Below, in pieces: positions 25,260 through 38,900 of a stretch of 64,000 bases of DNA. Location: the NCBI GenBank assembly GCA_008508345.1, contig QNGE01000428.1, forward strand, positions 62,001 through 126,000. Direction: 5' to 3'. A program made the position numbers and the translations under genes. How positions within the stretch are numbered: the first letter of the stretch is position 1; each line of letters begins with the position of its first letter. A model generated the notes under the pieces. It saw only the letters and a list, made by a program, of their open reading frames with translations. It was not told the DNA's origin and ran no database searches. Origin of the DNA: Paragonimus westermani (taxonomy: Eukaryota; Platyhelminthes; Trematoda; Plagiorchiida; Troglotrematidae).

Positions 25260-25652
25260 TAAGAGAGAAGTTATTGTGAGGAGCGAAAATGCAAGACCAG
25301 GAATAAAGGAAAACAAATGCGAAAAATGAGAAAGGATATTGCCCACACGACATATCACACCATGAATTTCTGGGATACTGTAACCCTGTCCAAAAGACCC
25401 TGTATACCGTTCACTGTGGGACACCAGTTTTAGATCATTTTCATTCAACACTGGGTCAATAAAACGTGCTGCTCCTTTAACACGTTTGAAAATAGTCAAA
25501 TGAATTAACGTGCGGTATTCAACTGGATTGAAACGAAGAGTGAAGAAACAATGGACAGTTCAGTCCTAATACTCTATTCTGTTTGATTGGGTACCATCTA
25601 ACATGAGATCGTTGTTCATAAATGCATTGCACAGTGGCGACGAGAACGTCGA

Positions 25653-26954
25653 TTAGATATGTGTGATTGGCGGATTGTTAATCACGAGTAAGTTGCCGTT
25701 ATCCAGCGTTGGACCCCCACCTCCTCCACCGGATGCCCCATTGCCTCCCGTAGGTGCGTGGTGCGCCGTTACATGCAGGCCATTTTGACCAGCAGTACTT
25801 CCACTATTCAGAGCTGCCCCGTCCAGGAGTCCGGGTGCATACAAGCCAACATTAGTCTGCAAACTGGGTAGTCCAGGGCCACTGGTCATCGAACCTGCAG
25901 AACCTGTAACCACGCCGTTCAATCCCATGTGTAAACCTAACGAATGATTACACGCCAGACCGCCTGGGGGTGGCTGAGGTAGCAAACGTGCGGTTGGGCC
26001 GAAATCCTCCTGCCAAGTGGTACAGCTACCTGAGCCAACCCCCAAACTCGTTCCTCCAACACCCAATGGTTTCATGTTGTTACTTGTATTTACTTTGGCG
26101 TTGTTTATCCACAGTTTAGCTTGCCCTGAGTTCCAAGCCATCGAACAAGCGGGTTGATGAGACAGGCTGGGAATGGTTTGACCTCCTGGACTCAGAACAG
26201 GGACTGCGGCACTAGGAGACTGTTTAGTCCTATTTGAACAAGACTTATTTGCTATGCGACGTAGACAGGATTGCCAGGAATCCAATGTTTTACTTGACCA
26301 AATCCAAAACCCAGAAGTGATTCCAACCACCAGTGACATGAAGTACTTGAGCATAAAAACGGCGTGTTCCGGTTGCTGTTGTAAATGTTGTTGTTGTGTG
26401 AAAGTTGACCAATCTGTGCGCCCTTCAAAAACGCCATCCATTTTCCCATTCACTACTCGTTCGTTCTGGCCAACTGGAGAGAGCTTTTGTTTGCCAAGAA
26501 GAGATGTGAGTCTTTCACGTACCGCTTCTGGCCATCCTTCATCTAGCTTTAAGAAAGTTAAACACGGGCAATTGTGACTCCGATTCCATAGTTCGCGGTT
26601 AGACAGTTCGTAACAAATACACCCAATCACTACTGTAGCTGGCACTGTGTACAGTACTCCAAAAATTCCTATCCGAATCATCAGTTTTTCTAACTTATCC
26701 GTCTTCAAATGACCACGTGCCTGTAGTTTGATTTCACTACGAATTTTGAACAGGGCAACAAACCCAGCCATCAAGAACACGGTTCCAAGACCAAGGTAGA
26801 GGCACATAGGCGCCAAAACAAATATCCGAAGGTGAGTCAGATCTGTAGAACCAACGTAGCAAAGCCCACCGACTGGGTCGCCATCAATTGCGGACATGAT
26901 TAACACGAATATGGTTTGCGCCCCAGGGAAGAACCAGGCCAGAAAGTGATATAG
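25653..26954 (-). CDS. Frizzled exon 4: membrane segments 4-7 and cytoplasmic tail
   Basis: 434 codons including TAA at 25655-25653. The acceptor CCATTCCAACAG precedes LYHFLAWFFPGAQ (segment 4). DGDPVGGLCYVG, TDKLEKLMIRIGIF, LYTVPATVV and MLKYFMSLVVGITSGFWIWS are Frizzled signatures, followed by KTLDSW. The loop between segments 6 and 7 is about 80 residues. The tail is Gly/Ser/Asn-rich and ends in ITHI, whose last three residues fit a class-I PDZ ligand (T-x-hydrophobic). Confidence 0.95.
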   Translation of the reverse strand, partial: LYHFLAWFFPGAQTIFVLIMSAIDGDPVGGLCYVGSTDLTHLRIFVLAPMCLYLGLGTVFLMAGFVALFKIRSEIKLQARGHLKTDKLEKLMIRIGIFGVLYTVPATVVIGCICYELSNRELWNRSHNCPCLTFLKLDEGWPEAVRERLTSLLGKQKLSPVGQNERVVNGKMDGVFEGRTDWSTFTQQQHLQQQPEHAVFMLKYFMSLVVGITSGFWIWSSKTLDSWQSCLRRIANKSCSNRTKQSPSAAVPVLSPGGQTIPSLSHQPACSMAWNSGQAKLWINNAKVNTSNNMKPLGVGGTSLGVGSGSCTTWQEDFGPTARLLPQPPPGGLACNHSLGLHMGLNGVVTGSAGSMTSGPGLPSLQTNVGLYAPGLLDGAALNSGSTAGQNGLHVTAHHAPTGGNGASGGGGGGPTLDNGNLLVINNPPITHI

Positions 26955-29900
26955 CTGTTGGAATGGGCAAAGTCGAGAAAAAGCAAGTCATAGAGAATAT
27001 TATTAAGTTGGCTTTAAAATAAAAGTCGTCAGCGGTTATACAGATTTTGCCTACAGTCAGATTTGGCTTGGAGCTAAGCTGTTGTTCAATTGTCTGCTGT
27101 TTGCTGAGTATGTTTATTGTGAGTTAGAGAATGGCTACTTATGAGTAGTGTGTTTTAAATTAACTATTTTGCACAAAATCCTATTTTGGCTGCAATTGCA
27201 GTGTGATCACTGATGTTAAGTAGCACTCTGGAAAAGCGACAAGCAATTATTATGTAGCCAATGCTTTTTTGGAAAACAGGACACGTGGTACCGGAACGTG
27301 GGTCAATCGAATAAGACTCACTATCGATGTCTGTAAGATGTTACAAAATTGTGGTCGCTTCCTCCAGCGGTCTAATCTCACCATATTACTGCGCACTGGC
27401 CAGGCTGAGTAGCATTTATTCAAGTTACTTTCATTCACCGGTTGTTTTGGTTAGATCTGGGCGTAACAGTCGTTTGACGCTCGGTTTGGTTGGTTTATGA
27501 TCAATATGGCCAACCTCCCTTGCCGTACAATATCACTAATTCATTCAAAAAATGATGTTAAATTGAATCAGAAGTTTGAAAATCGAAGTTTTGTCTAAGG
27601 TCCATTTGTAGTTGGGTATTTTAGTAGTGGATATGTGCTTGCACAATTTAGAATTGAAAACAAGATTCCAAATGACAACTGGTGAAAGGAGCATCATCTA
27701 TGTTGTTGTGACGTTGGGTTGGGTAAGGGAGCTGAACTAGGGTTGAAAATTGGGATGGATATGTGAACCAGATAATCATCAGCTGTTGGGAACAGGGTGA
27801 CTATGCTAATTCAATTCACCTCTGCACAAGCATCAGAGATGTGTATGCACGCGAATTTTTTCAAAACAAGGACTTTAATAAAAATCGGAAAATGTTGCTT
27901 TGTGTGCTCATTGCATCACTATCGATATCGTCATGGTGCACAGTCTGTGTGGCGCTGAGTTCTCAAAAGGCTATCGATCTAGAATTCATACTACATGCGT
28001 TCACACATTTATTTTAACACGGCAACCTTTCTGTGTGGTATTTAATTCACAACATCATTAATATCGCTAGGGACAGTATCGTGGAATCCCAGTGTGGTGT
28101 GATGTCACATAAACAAGCAGCAGTAAAATTATTCGGGACAACCAAAACTGTGCTGTGTTATGATTATGTTTGCATTCTAAATGTTTACAAGCTGTATATT
28201 CAACAACAAGTGAATCGAATAACTGAGTATACGAAAGCTCGGTAATCTGTTCAACAAGTTTAAAGTTTGACATTCAACTAACGGCACTTTTCGAATTCAC
28301 TTAATGATCTCTTACAACTTGAACCGTTGGTCTTGTTCGTTTGCATCGCGTTGTAAACCCAACTTGAAGAGGTCATGCCCTCTGATTCATCCTCAGAAAT
28401 AAAGCAGCCGAAGGATCAGAAACGAATAACCACTGGGTGTTCACTCAAATTGAACCAGTCGAGACGATTGCCAACGTACGAAAACACCGCTAGTGGATGA
28501 AGTTCTGCTGACAAGTGAGCGTCGACCCTATTAGATCAGAACGCTAAGTTACTTAGTTTCAATTTGACAAACCACTCTCTTTTCTATCGACCGGATCCAG
28601 ATCGCGAGTCTTACTTACTGATAATCGTCTCGTAAACAATTCAATCGCCTGTAATTCGACAGTAGGCACTGTGCTGGAGGCTTATTGCTCATTTTCAAAG
28701 TTGTCGCATGACCTATCCTCGTCTGTATTAAGTTCCAAAATCAGCTCCAAAGCTGAGATGATGTAACTGGTTTACCATGTTGTTTTCTCAAAATGATCTC
28801 AAGTTTATCACTTGCTGAGAGTTGTACGATTTAACTGCACTCCTACGTAATGAATTTTTGGACGTAAATCAGAAACTTCATCGTTATTTTCATAACCATA
28901 CATATTTATAACAAACATTGAGGATGAAAAAATAATGTTTACTTCCTGTTGTTACCTGTGAGTATTTTGCAATTGCTTCAGTGCCCCATTTCAGCCCGGC
29001 AGCCAAAAACCAGGTAAGTGTAAGGATGACCCACCAAACAGATGAGGCCATTCCAAAAACGTATGTGAGTAGAAACACAATGCTACATTGTGCTGGTCCA
29101 GTAGATCCTCGACGAAGCACTGGCCCGTCACAAGCGATCGACTCATGACCTAGTCCAACACGAATAAGGTAGCCAAGTGCCACCATCAGATAGCAAGCGG
29201 AGAGATAAATGATCGGTCGCTCCGGATATTGGAATCTACCAGGGTCAGCGATGAAAGTGGCCACAGTTGCCAGGGTGGAGAGAATGCAAAGTACGGCCCA
29301 CAGACCAAGCCAGAATGTAGTGAATGTTTTGTCTGACTTTCCACTAAACGCAGGACTCCGACACGACGGCAAACAACCTACAACACCACCTGTGATGACT
29401 TCGTTGTAAGGAGGTTTGTGAACCGGAATAAATGGATCACGGCATCGACAAGGAAGACAGATTGCGTGCTCATCAGGTCCATCTCTGGCACCTTTCTTTA
29501 GCATCTGCATCAATCCTTTCTGTAAGGCTTCATTCTTTTCGAAAATTTCCCACACACCTTTGTTCATTTTATCAGGAAATCTGGTTTTCATCACAGTCAA
29601 CAGATCGTGTACTAGCATGGTTGTTGTGTTAGTTTTCTTCTCTGATAAACCTGACTCTTTCCGACTTAGTCCATCAGTTTTATCGAAAACATTTTGCTTT
29701 GATGTTGTTTGGTCACCGGAATTGACTGTACCACTTCCAGTGGAATTTCGGCGGCTGACGCATTCACTCTGTCAACAGAAAAAAGCAAGCTACCGATTAT
29801 ACTGTTACGTTTGGGTGTAAACAAACTAATGCTTTCATGTTGTGTTCAAGCCGCTAACCAAATAAATTAAGCCATCCGGGTTGTTCATGAGACATTGGTA

Positions 29901-32900
29901 AACTCACTGTTTGGAGGTTAATTCCTTAGGTGGTATGAAACAGGGCAAAAAAATGTTAGTGCCGATAGTATACTGACCACCTAGATATATATCTATTTTT
30001 AATATGTGTTTCGATATCAAACAGAGAAGAACGTTTTATTCGACAGTCTGCAGTACACCAACAACCGTCTAGATTCAATTTTAACGGCCAACCTAATTTA
30101 TGATTCAGAATCATTCATGACGACAGTGAATGAGGTGGTGTACCGTTTTAGCTCGTTCACCGTAGGGCGCCAGTTTAACTAATCTCCACGATACTCATAG
30201 GTTTAACAAGCCTACGTCATTGTATGAATGACGGCCTGACTGGTTGGTTATCAGAGTGTCTGAGTGACTGACTGTTAACTAACACAAGTACTCACTCAAT
30301 GACACACCGGCTGACTCATCGACTGAATGACCAAATAAATGATTGACTCTAATTAAAATTTTTACTCACTCCCTCTGGCAGCAGATCACAGTTCATACGT
30401 TCCGGCCATCCAAAACCGTAGGTACCCATTACGGGCATGCAACCATCACGAGCGCTTTCGCACAATGAACGACATGCGGTTAGACGGTAGTGCCAGTTCG
30501 GTAGACAAATTGGGGTATACATACTGCACAGAAAAAGGCGCAGATCCTCGGAACAGTTGATTTCTACCAGTGGGTAGAACTGATGGACCTGTGGTTTAAC
30601 GTGATTACAGTATGATAGAAAATTGTGAGAAACTCAACCAGAACAAAGCACGAATTACTGATGAACATGAGGTCATTTTCCGTCACAACTATGGATAAGG
30701 AAGACAGAAAGCTGAAACTGCACGACTTGTGCTCGACCGACATTCACTCAACCCTTTTAAGTGTACACACAAAGCCGCTTACAACTCTACATAGACGAAC
30801 AGACGAAACAACAAAGTGGCGGACGATCAGAGGTCAAAGATTGTCACTATCATGGTTACGACTACCCTCCACATAGCCCTCTACGTAAACACCTCTAGGA
30901 TGTAAACTTTCGGACAGAAACACGGTCTGCAAAGCACAGTAGTCTGCTGTGCTTTGTTGAACGCTGAACACGGAAAACGATCGCCAAGTCGTGCAGATGT
31001 TACATCATTAGACTGAGACATAATGAAGGTTGTAAGTTCCTTGTTTTTTATACTTGACCTACTTCAGAACATGTTCCCGACCTTGGTTCATGACTGGAGC
31101 CTAGGTCTGTATATACAAGATACTCTGCATTCACCTTGATGCTGGAGCTGGCCGACTCAGGTATCGGTCGACTCATATAAAGAACTGGAATGTGATTTGT
31201 TCTGAAAAAGTCCACTGCAAAAGTAGTGCTGAATGGTCTCAGGATAGAACTGGCAATATGACGTTAAATTAGTTGGTATACACTATGTGAAGGGAGAAAA
31301 ATTGGTATTGAAGGGGGTTGATTGGATGAATTCCTATACCGTAACACACTGACTGAAAGAATCATTAAGATGTATCATCGTCTTTGTTAAATTTTTCTCT
31401 CTCCTCTGGAATCGCATTTTCAATGCAACCCTGTCTCTTTTGACCAAACTGTGTGCACGTCAGGATATTGTAATGTTCGGTTGAAACCAATGAGTGCACA
31501 TTGTTTGAATTTGAATAGTGCAACAGAGCGTGCTGCTGTGTTGTTAACACCATTTCGATTTCCGTTTGTGTAGGTCGAGTGCATGGCTGAATGTGCCACT
31601 GGCACATGTCGGTTCCTATTATCTCCTTTTACAAGGCTATCGCTGGAGCTCTTGGTTCGAAAGAACGCTGTCTGTCGGTGTCTCTATGCTGCTCAAAGAT
31701 AATCCATGAGTGTAACAGAGAATCTAGTAAAAACGGGCGGTTTATATGGTACAATATGTGGGGAGGGAAAGAGAGGAAAAAATGGACCATTTCGATTCTT
31801 GTCTTCTATTCTGAGGTGTATTTATGGATGTTATGATTTTCCCTTAATCAATAAACTTTGGGCATATGGTCGATCCTCTGTTTTGAAAAAAATGTGATCA
31901 GCTTATTTTTTTGTAAGTATGTAGGCTGAAGTCTGCTGTGCTGTTTTTCTCCTGATCATTACTACGAAGACGTTAGCAAGATTAATTCAGAATTACCCGC
32001 AAAAACAACCCCACCGATTTGTGGATGGGTTTCATTTTTCAAAAACAATGTGTTTTCCATAAGTGCAACATTCACTCCATATTACGTTCGGGTAATCCTA
32101 CTTCCATCTGATGCTGTCCCGTATAAACCAGTAGGAAGTGAAGTATTCAGCGAGGGGAACATTTTTTTAAACAACGGTTTTGATCTGGTGAGTATAGTTA
32201 ATTATCCCGAATATTCACTGTCTCAAAAAGCTGGTAATTCGAAACCAGATTTTAAACAGAACTTGGAAAGTTGGTCTTTTGGTTATGTTTGAAAGGTTTT
32301 TATATTATTCAGTCACTTTGTGCTACTGACAGTTAGAAGTAAACAGAATAGGTCGAATCTTAAAGCCCGATCTTAGACATTTTTGAAGTCCATGTAACTG
32401 CTGCAACAGAATTCCAGCATACTTTAGCGCACCTAAAACTGCTACATTGAAAAGTTACCTTGAAGTGGCACCTGAGTAAACAATGATGAACAATTTCCAA
32501 AGATTACTGCAGATCATGAAAAATCTATTACTCCTTAGAGTTCCCAAGTAACGCCAGTGATATATCCGAAACGTGCACACCTTCTAACCAGGCGTCTAGC
32601 GAAACTGGAATGCCAAAGAGAGGACAAACACACTATGTTGTCCTTTACAAGGTGGACACATGGAAGAATACATTCACAGAGTTATTGTAAGATGTTAAAG
32701 TGCAACAGGTTATCCATAATCTACGCAAACCTTGGGCAGATTACGCATTAAAATAGGCAGGCAGTTTCAAAAGAACATTACCTGATCGCAAGTTCGGGTA
32801 CAAACTTTGAATATAAAAGTTGCCATGTGATTTTAGCGGTCATATGGGAACAGGATGTTTGTCGATCGGGGAACGCGGTTTGACGTCAGGGACGGGATCT

Positions 32901-35900
32901 TTCAAAACTGAAGACACATTCTCGAGAAGACGAAATTCCTGCGCATTTTGGGTTGTTTTACGGGTTTTATTTATAACCGTTGAAAGGTATCTACTGGTAA
33001 CAGACACGCTTCAAACGACGCAATTTTCAAGTGCTGAACCCTCCTAAAGGTTCCGGCATCTCAATTATTTCAATCTCATCTTATGCATCCATTTGCTTTC
33101 TTCAGACCAACATGTAGCAGAATCAAATATGTCGTTTTACTATGCTCTCAGCTTTTCCTTTGACACGTGAATGTAGGCATCGTGTTGCAAGCGTTACGGT
33201 AACAGCTTATCTATGACTGCTAATCACGTCTGATCAATTTTCGCCCAACCATACGGTTCGACTTTGATACCGCTAACACCTACGGTAACTGGTTGCTTCC
33301 ACGGTATGTTATGTCAATCGTGACTCTGTGCCTGAATTTAGTCAGTAGGTCATGAATGTTGTCCTCTAATAACAAATGACTGATGGTCGTTTACCGTGCT
33401 ACAATCATAACTGAAGCCACTGGAAGAACATTAAGGAATCGAATTGATTGACCAGCTTGAGGGTAAACATTTTTCAATAATTTTGGTGTTCAAAATAGAA
33501 GTTCTATGGCTGTGGCAACGCCACAGTCAAAAACATTTATTCAATCTATGCATTTTTCGATAAAAAAAAATAGCCTACTACTTGGCAACAGTTCTGAAAG
33601 AAAGTGGCGCATCTTGAAATGAAGCATTTTCTTGATCTCCAGGGGACTCCAGGTTTGTTAATTAAGTTAAGTTGTCGTGGTTGCAAGCGAAACCTTTTTA
33701 CGTATTTAATAACCATTTTCTGAAATAATTTTCCATATAGTGTGTCCGTTAATAGCCATTTGGGTTCAGTAGAACAGCCTATTATATTCCTAAAACAGAT
33801 CGTAGCTGTTGCATGCCCACGGACTTTCCAGCCAATCCCCTTCAAAAAGAATGAATTTCTTTGAGGTTCATTCTCGTTAGAGTCTATCGGTAGTGTATTT
33901 CCTTGCCACAACCGGGATTTGTCCTTCAGTCACGTTTTCATGAGGTGACTGTGTTGGCCGCAGCGGCACTGACCTCACATTAGGCTATGCGAGCATTACT
34001 CAAATGCGAATGTGGCTAGGGGCGTTACTTTTGTGAGACCAGTGGCGTAGTGGCCACCACGTTCGCCTCACGAATACGTGGTCCAAGTTAAAGCACCGGA
34101 CAACTAATGACCTCTAATGTGATTGACACTTGAGCATAGTGCATTTCGAACGGGGCTGGTCACACCTTGACCTGGTTAACAAAATTGGAGTCCGGGCCTG
34201 TTTGAAAACGTGAACACTATATCGATCCTCATTTATTACAAAGCATTTGTAATGTGATCAGATCACTCAATGATTTCAACAGGACACAGTTATATAGGAG
34301 GGTAGCCCAGTTCAGGTTTGGAGTTTTATGGTGGTTTTGTAGTTAATCTCGCTGAGTGCGTACTTCATAACAGCTGGTTCGGGTCCATCGAAAGCCAAGG
34401 TATGCTAACAGTAATCATAAACCTTGTGAATAGAGTTTTGTCTAAATCAACCGCACAGGCATGCACACAGCTTACTGTGCCGACCCATCGTCGTAGAATC
34501 CGTTGAAATTGAAACATGAATTAGTCGACCACCTATGGTCATTATCTTTGCCAAACTGGGAATGATCTCAAGAGGAATGCTTTTCAGCCAGGCTGTTATA
34601 TGAGGCATGGTAGTGCAACCTCTGATCCTGTTACTATGGCAGCTTATGGACAGCATGATTGTCTGCACTATCGTCTCTTTTTATATTCCAAATCGTTATA
34701 AGAAGCTCAAACAAATACCATCATCTACTTGAGCAGTTTAGCAACCTAACTGTCTCACATATGTATGGCTGACTGATCTCTATTCATCTCTATTCACAGA
34801 TTGTCCCTTGTGATGAACTGTTTTGTTATCTTCCTCTATCATTGTAGTTATGGGGTAAAACATTTATAGGATGCCCAGTTACTATACGGATCCCTGTTCA
34901 CAAAATGCTTATATAATCAAAAGATACCAAGTTTTTCAAGAAAGCATCATCTCTAAGCCCTTATAAGCTGCTGACTGAGTGATCAATGAAGGTTGCTCGT
35001 GTTAGCAATAATACCTGTTTGATCAAGCACACCAAATACTGTTTTATGTGCACGTACTTCCTTCAGTGTATGCATAGTCTACCTGTATATGATGTAAGGA
35101 ACTACCCGGTGAAGTGAGCCATCTAACAATAACAAATCAGTCTGGGGATTAGTAGAAAGGCATACTGAGATTACTGAGTGATTGACAGCAAACTGCCAAT
35201 AAACATTAGGGAGGAATGTTGGGAGTAATTGGTATGAGCTAAATAAGTGATGACTCCCATCTACCACTGATGCGTTTGAACGGAAAAAAAAACCAAAACA
35301 TTATTTCATAAGGAATGAAGTTTGAAATCAGTGAGCCACAAATTCACGGCGATAGAGAGTGAGGAAAATGCAAAAATTGGTAATTCCCTGCCAGAGAGCG
35401 AACGTGCCAGATGGAAAAACGCATGAGTTGATTCAGTGTTAAAACTATGGGTCAATATTCAACTGTGATCTTAATGTTAAGAGACGCAGTCGATCGCGAA
35501 GACTAAAGAGGGACGTTAGTTTACACGCCACTAAACCTCACTAACTTAAATAATCCATCTTTATAGTAAATTGATCACTAACACTAGAATGTAAGATTTG
35601 GGATTTGGCGTTAATGAACTCCTGAGTAAGTGTGATTTTAGCAACGAATCAGCCTGCTGTCGCCTTTATTTTTCATCCTAGCTAAAGCAAACTCACAGCA
35701 CTACTCATAAAGAACTCTGTTTTGGGGAATTTTCATCGCACTTAATGAATTGCAGTTTTATAGTGCATCTAAAACACACAGTGCGAACCAAAACGATACA
35801 CATTTCTGCGTTTACCTCGTAGCATCCGAAGTCACAATTTTGAATGATCAAACTGGATGGTAGCCAATCGAGATCTATTTGTGATAACCGCTACAATGCT

Positions 35901-38900
35901 GGCCACTGCACTATACACATGGCTGCTCTCCAGACTACAGACTATTGCCAATTCATCTTTTTGATTACATAGTTTGACACGTGCAGCAACAACTGCACAT
36001 TCTCTAAATTTCAAACGCTCGCACGAATCCACCCGTTGTAACACACTTTAGTACCTTGTACATACCAGTCAAAAGGTCCCCTTATACAGAGGTATCTACC
36101 TTTTTGATGCGTTAACGGAAACGATCTTTATCTATGTTGTTATCAATTAGACGTGCACGATAAAGGATATTCGTATTTTCATACCACATCTACACAATGA
36201 ACACAAAAGCTAACGAAACTAGTTGCACGGAGTAGTGTTGAGATTGCTCATCGTCAGAGGTGAACGTTCTTTCTAATCCTGACGCACGCTCTTGTAACCA
36301 GATAGTTTCGAATGTTTCTGTTATGTTTATGCACCTAAGCTGGTCCAGTATGCGACCAACAGCCTGACCAAATCCATTATATAATCGCATATCTGATACT
36401 AACATAACCAGTCTAAACATCAGCCACATACACGATAGACGTTTTCACTGACATTTACGTACCTCTATTCTCTACTCCGCGGTCACCGTTCTTTAGTCCG
36501 TGGTTGCCGCTTTTAGTCAGTAGTTAAACATTTAGGGTGCTACCGAATGCCGTTTGAGGATAACGCCGGTGACTTTAGTATCCGCAGCAAACCCGATACT
36601 CACAACCTGACCGCTTGGTTCGATTAAATCTACGGTCTACTGTAACCATCACCGGATAGAAGTAGACGGATGTGTCGAGTGCAAACAGGAAATTGGTACA
36701 TATGTATCCGCAGTCTTTACATAAACAATTCAAACGTTTGTGTTTAACGAATGTCTCGATCATCATTCAGCCCACAGCGCAGAACGGATACATTGCATGT
36801 GTGCTCTTAATCTGCTGAAGCACACGGGCAGGCAATGTTAGTTAACAATGATGATAGGTTAACATGATTACCACCATCTAGAATATTGTCCACAACAGGC
36901 TAAAAAAATGACAGAAAGATCTGTAGACTCGAATTTTGTTTGGGTGGCTGTAGCACATCTTTTTTCGGACCGGATGGCATCTGGGTTTGGGAAGTGAAAT
37001 CACGTTGTATGTGCCCAGCTCATCATACTTACAGGTACAGCTAAATTTGTTTGCGAATTGCACTCGTGTTGATTTACCGACAAGCGGGGAGACATAGTAA
37101 CAGTCCAACTAGAATTAGTTCACAATCGAGCGTTATTATTCAATCAAGTTAAATACTGACCTCTTGAAACACGCTGAAAAATGGCTTTGATTGATGGTGA
37201 TAGTTGAAAACTTTGGATGTTATAAATTGCGGGTAGTTAAAATAATGAATATTGTTGCTAGCAGTTTTCAGAATGAATATTTTCACTTGGACTGTCACTG
37301 GAGCTCTCTAAGCACCTCCTGCATTCTGCTCAGAAAGCTGCATTTTAACCTGTTTAAGATTTTGGTAAAAATTGCATCGATCTCTTTAAGGAGTGCTCAT
37401 AATGATATCTTACGATGGTCGTCACTCAGTTCGTTGAGAGTCCTAGTCCCAAGTTAAAAGCTGCTTACTATAAAACAGCGCGGTCATTCGTGTCCGTTAT
37501 AGTTACACGTGGACCGTCTTTTGCGGTTGGTTACTCAATTCACTCTTTCCTCGTCCATACTATCAATCTTTTCAGTGTAGAACGCTTGAATAATCTGCTG
37601 GGAAACGGCTGAAGGCGCCCAATCATGGTCTTGCAATCAATTGTTGACTCTGCGTTGGGTCCACTTTCCAACTCCCGAAGGACAGAGAAATGTTGGATTC
37701 TTCGGAAATCCGGATCGAATGAGACTGTATATAACCGAGAATTCTAAATTTCTTCAGTAAGCCGTGATGACAAGCAGATTTAGCGTCACTCTGATGTACA
37801 GTGAAAATTAAGATTGGGAAGTGATACTTAATACTTCCTCATATTTCAGGTAGTGACTGCATCATCACAGTAAACGGATGCTCACTTTCTATCTGCCAGC
37901 ACATAAGGTAGCCCACCCGCCACCTGCCACCCTCCACAGAAGGTAGGAGTTATAGTTTCAACATATTTTTCCACTTCGACTTATAAAATGCTCCTTCATC
38001 CACTTGCAATTTTCGTCAACGACAGCTCAAACCGCTAACGACAATCAAACAAATGTAAGTGTATACATTTAGCAAAACCCAATTTTCATTATTCAACACG
38101 CTAACCGTTAGAGTTCAACCTTTGAAAATCTGAAACAAAAGATGAACGAAACAAAAACGGTTCTGTTCCTGGTAAAATACGAAGACTGTTTAAATTACTT
38201 GGCAGCAAATTCCGGAAAAAACAACATAAGCAAACTGATCCGGAACATGTCTTAGAAAGTGGGCGCCCAAAATGCTCTGGCAGATGTGAACAGTTGAGCC
38301 AGTCAGATCTAGGATACCTAAATAATTGTTGTTACGGTGAAAAGTTTCACAAAGAATGTACCATAAGCGCTTGTTTTCTAAATTTTTGACTCGGCTAATT
38401 AAGTTCTTGAATGACTGTGATTAGCACCGTCGAGCGCACATGAAGGGTGGTCGTTACTGACAAAAGGTGAGTATATTTGAAAGTGACTTCTGAGAATAGC
38501 AGTGGTCAGCGCAACTGCCTCAAAAGAACATGGACCGAGGTCCAACGGACCTTTGGAGCAAGTAATACCCGAGTCCGGTTACACTCCTCAGCGCTTAACA
38601 GTCGGTACATTTCGAATTAGTGACCACCGTTTTAATCTACATTCATTGCTCTTTATGATCTGACAAGAATTTCTGGTGGGTTCTGCTCACTTTTTCACCA
38701 ACAAAGACTATCCTGTGAAGCTATACAGACTGACACCACACCCATGTGACATTCACTTTGTTGTGTAAGTTTGCCGCGTACAACGCTTTGTTTTGGTCAT
38801 ACGGAAGGTAGCCTCATCCGCTTTTATATGGTCGCCTTCGAAAAGCCAGACTAACACTACACATCAATGGCAACAGCCGATCGGTTGTTTGGGCAGCCCC

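Noticed and set aside
34036..34100. Functional tRNA-Val gene
   Set aside because: The 3' anticodon stem does not pair and the B-box is degenerate, so only a pseudogene or SINE head is supported.
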